From positions 98,098-162,097 of the forward strand of contig JAAFIW010000009.1 in the NCBI GenBank assembly GCA_013297875.1: a stretch of 64,000 bases of DNA, read 5' to 3'. Positions 63,716 to 64,000 of the stretch are shown here, one piece after another. The translations under genes were made by a program, and so were the position numbers. The notes under the pieces were generated by a model, which saw nothing but the letters and a program-made list of their open reading frames with translations, did no database searches and had not been told where the DNA came from. The stretch comes from Comamonadaceae bacterium. Its GTDB lineage: Bacteria; Pseudomonadota; Gammaproteobacteria; Burkholderiales; Burkholderiaceae_C. Every line of letters starts with the position of its first letter. The stretch's first letter is position 1.

Positions 63716-63832
63716 GCGCTTGGGCCAGAAGGCGGCAACTCGGGCGGGCTGGTGGAGGCAGCGGACACGCCCGAGGCCGTGGTGCGCATGGGCTCGCATA
63801 CCGGACGGGCGCTCGCCATAGTGCTGGCGTAG
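63716..63832 (+). pseudogene. Relic of a UvrA-family C-terminus
   Basis: The frame reads ALGPEGGNSGGLVEAADTPE, then AVVRMGSHTGRALAIVLA and a stop. This is the characteristic end of UvrA proteins (DLGPEGG..GG.IV..GTPE.V....SHTGR.L). A stop codon lies directly before it (63713-63715), and no Walker or signature motifs precede it, so only the tail of a former uvrA-like gene remains. Confidence 0.6.
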
Positions 63833-64000
63833 ACGTCGTTTTCGCTATTAAATAGATAGCTGCTTGAGCAATAAACCCAAATTTTCCATTAGCGCCGATC
63901 TCTAATGGAAGCCATTAGCGCAAGCTGTTGATTCACAAAGGGATTCTTGTGAATTTGGGTTAAGGTTGCTGATCGCCACTTCAGTGCAAGGCTGTATATG
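63833..64000. other. Right-end non-coding stretch with inverted repeats
   Basis: Besides the dispersed repeat, TCCATTAG (63887-63894) pairs with CTAATGGA, and TTCACAA (63932-63938) pairs with TTGTGAA (63947-63953). These could be control sites for a gene beyond the window. No coding start is visible inside. Confidence 0.35.
63843..63880 (+). repeat. Dispersed repeat, copy 15
   Basis: CGCTATTAAATAGATAGC, then TGCTTGAGCAATAAACCC, lie directly after the UvrA-like relic. Confidence 0.65.

Overview
The window looks like the replication-origin region of a Comamonadaceae chromosome (Betaproteobacteria, probably near Rhodoferax or Polaromonas). This is inferred from gene order and protein style, not from a search. 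One strand carries dnaA-dnaN-gyrB. The other carries the divergent set rpmH-rnpA-yidD-yidC-mnmE. About 16 kb away lies mnmG-rsmG-lysE-parA-parB. Three parS-like sites sit inside mnmG and rsmG, so this is the chromosomal segregation centre.

Layout. 0-4.4 kb: an outer-membrane TPR/barrel protein, a methyltransferase, a lipoprotein esterase and class II fructose-bisphosphate aldolase. 4.4-16.3 kb: an accessory region next to gyrB. It holds a DUF433/DUF5615 toxin-antitoxin pair, a MITE-like element, an AhpD-like/redoxin pair with a divergent AraC regulator, DUF2237, NnrU, a truncated antitoxin, an HNH nuclease, a Fic protein with a disrupted active-site loop, and a three-gene operon matching the ABC-three-component (ABC-3C) conflict systems (nuclease-like effector, middle component, DUF3732 ATPase). 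16.4-26.3 kb: the origin and core genes. 26.3-42 kb: a cNMP-binding protein and a 13.8-kb operon for a 3078-residue DUF11/SdrD-like surface protein, an outer-membrane barrel and an OmpA-family protein. 42-48.5 kb: the parAB/mnmG group. 48.5-49.5 kb: a PIN toxin and its antitoxin, split exactly between stop and start codons by a second MITE copy. 49.5-62.3 kb: FMN reductase, EF-hand protein, azlCD, fmt-def, LysM protein-dprA, DUF1631 and yajC-secD-secF. 62.3-64 kb: decayed DNA with fragments resembling indolepyruvate ferredoxin oxidoreductase and UvrA.

Two repeat systems run through the window. (1) A ~50-65 bp element has the core TAGCTGCTTGAGCAAT beside a small GCTA...TAGC hairpin. It occurs about 15 times, mostly between genes, but is also translated in frame inside fmt, dprA and the N-terminus of the big barrel protein. 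It ends two truncated genes. (2) A 233-263 bp element with 17-bp terminal inverted repeats is flanked by TTCAN direct repeats; both copies lie beside toxin-antitoxin genes.

All family assignments come from reading motifs. No searches, alignments or structure predictions were run.
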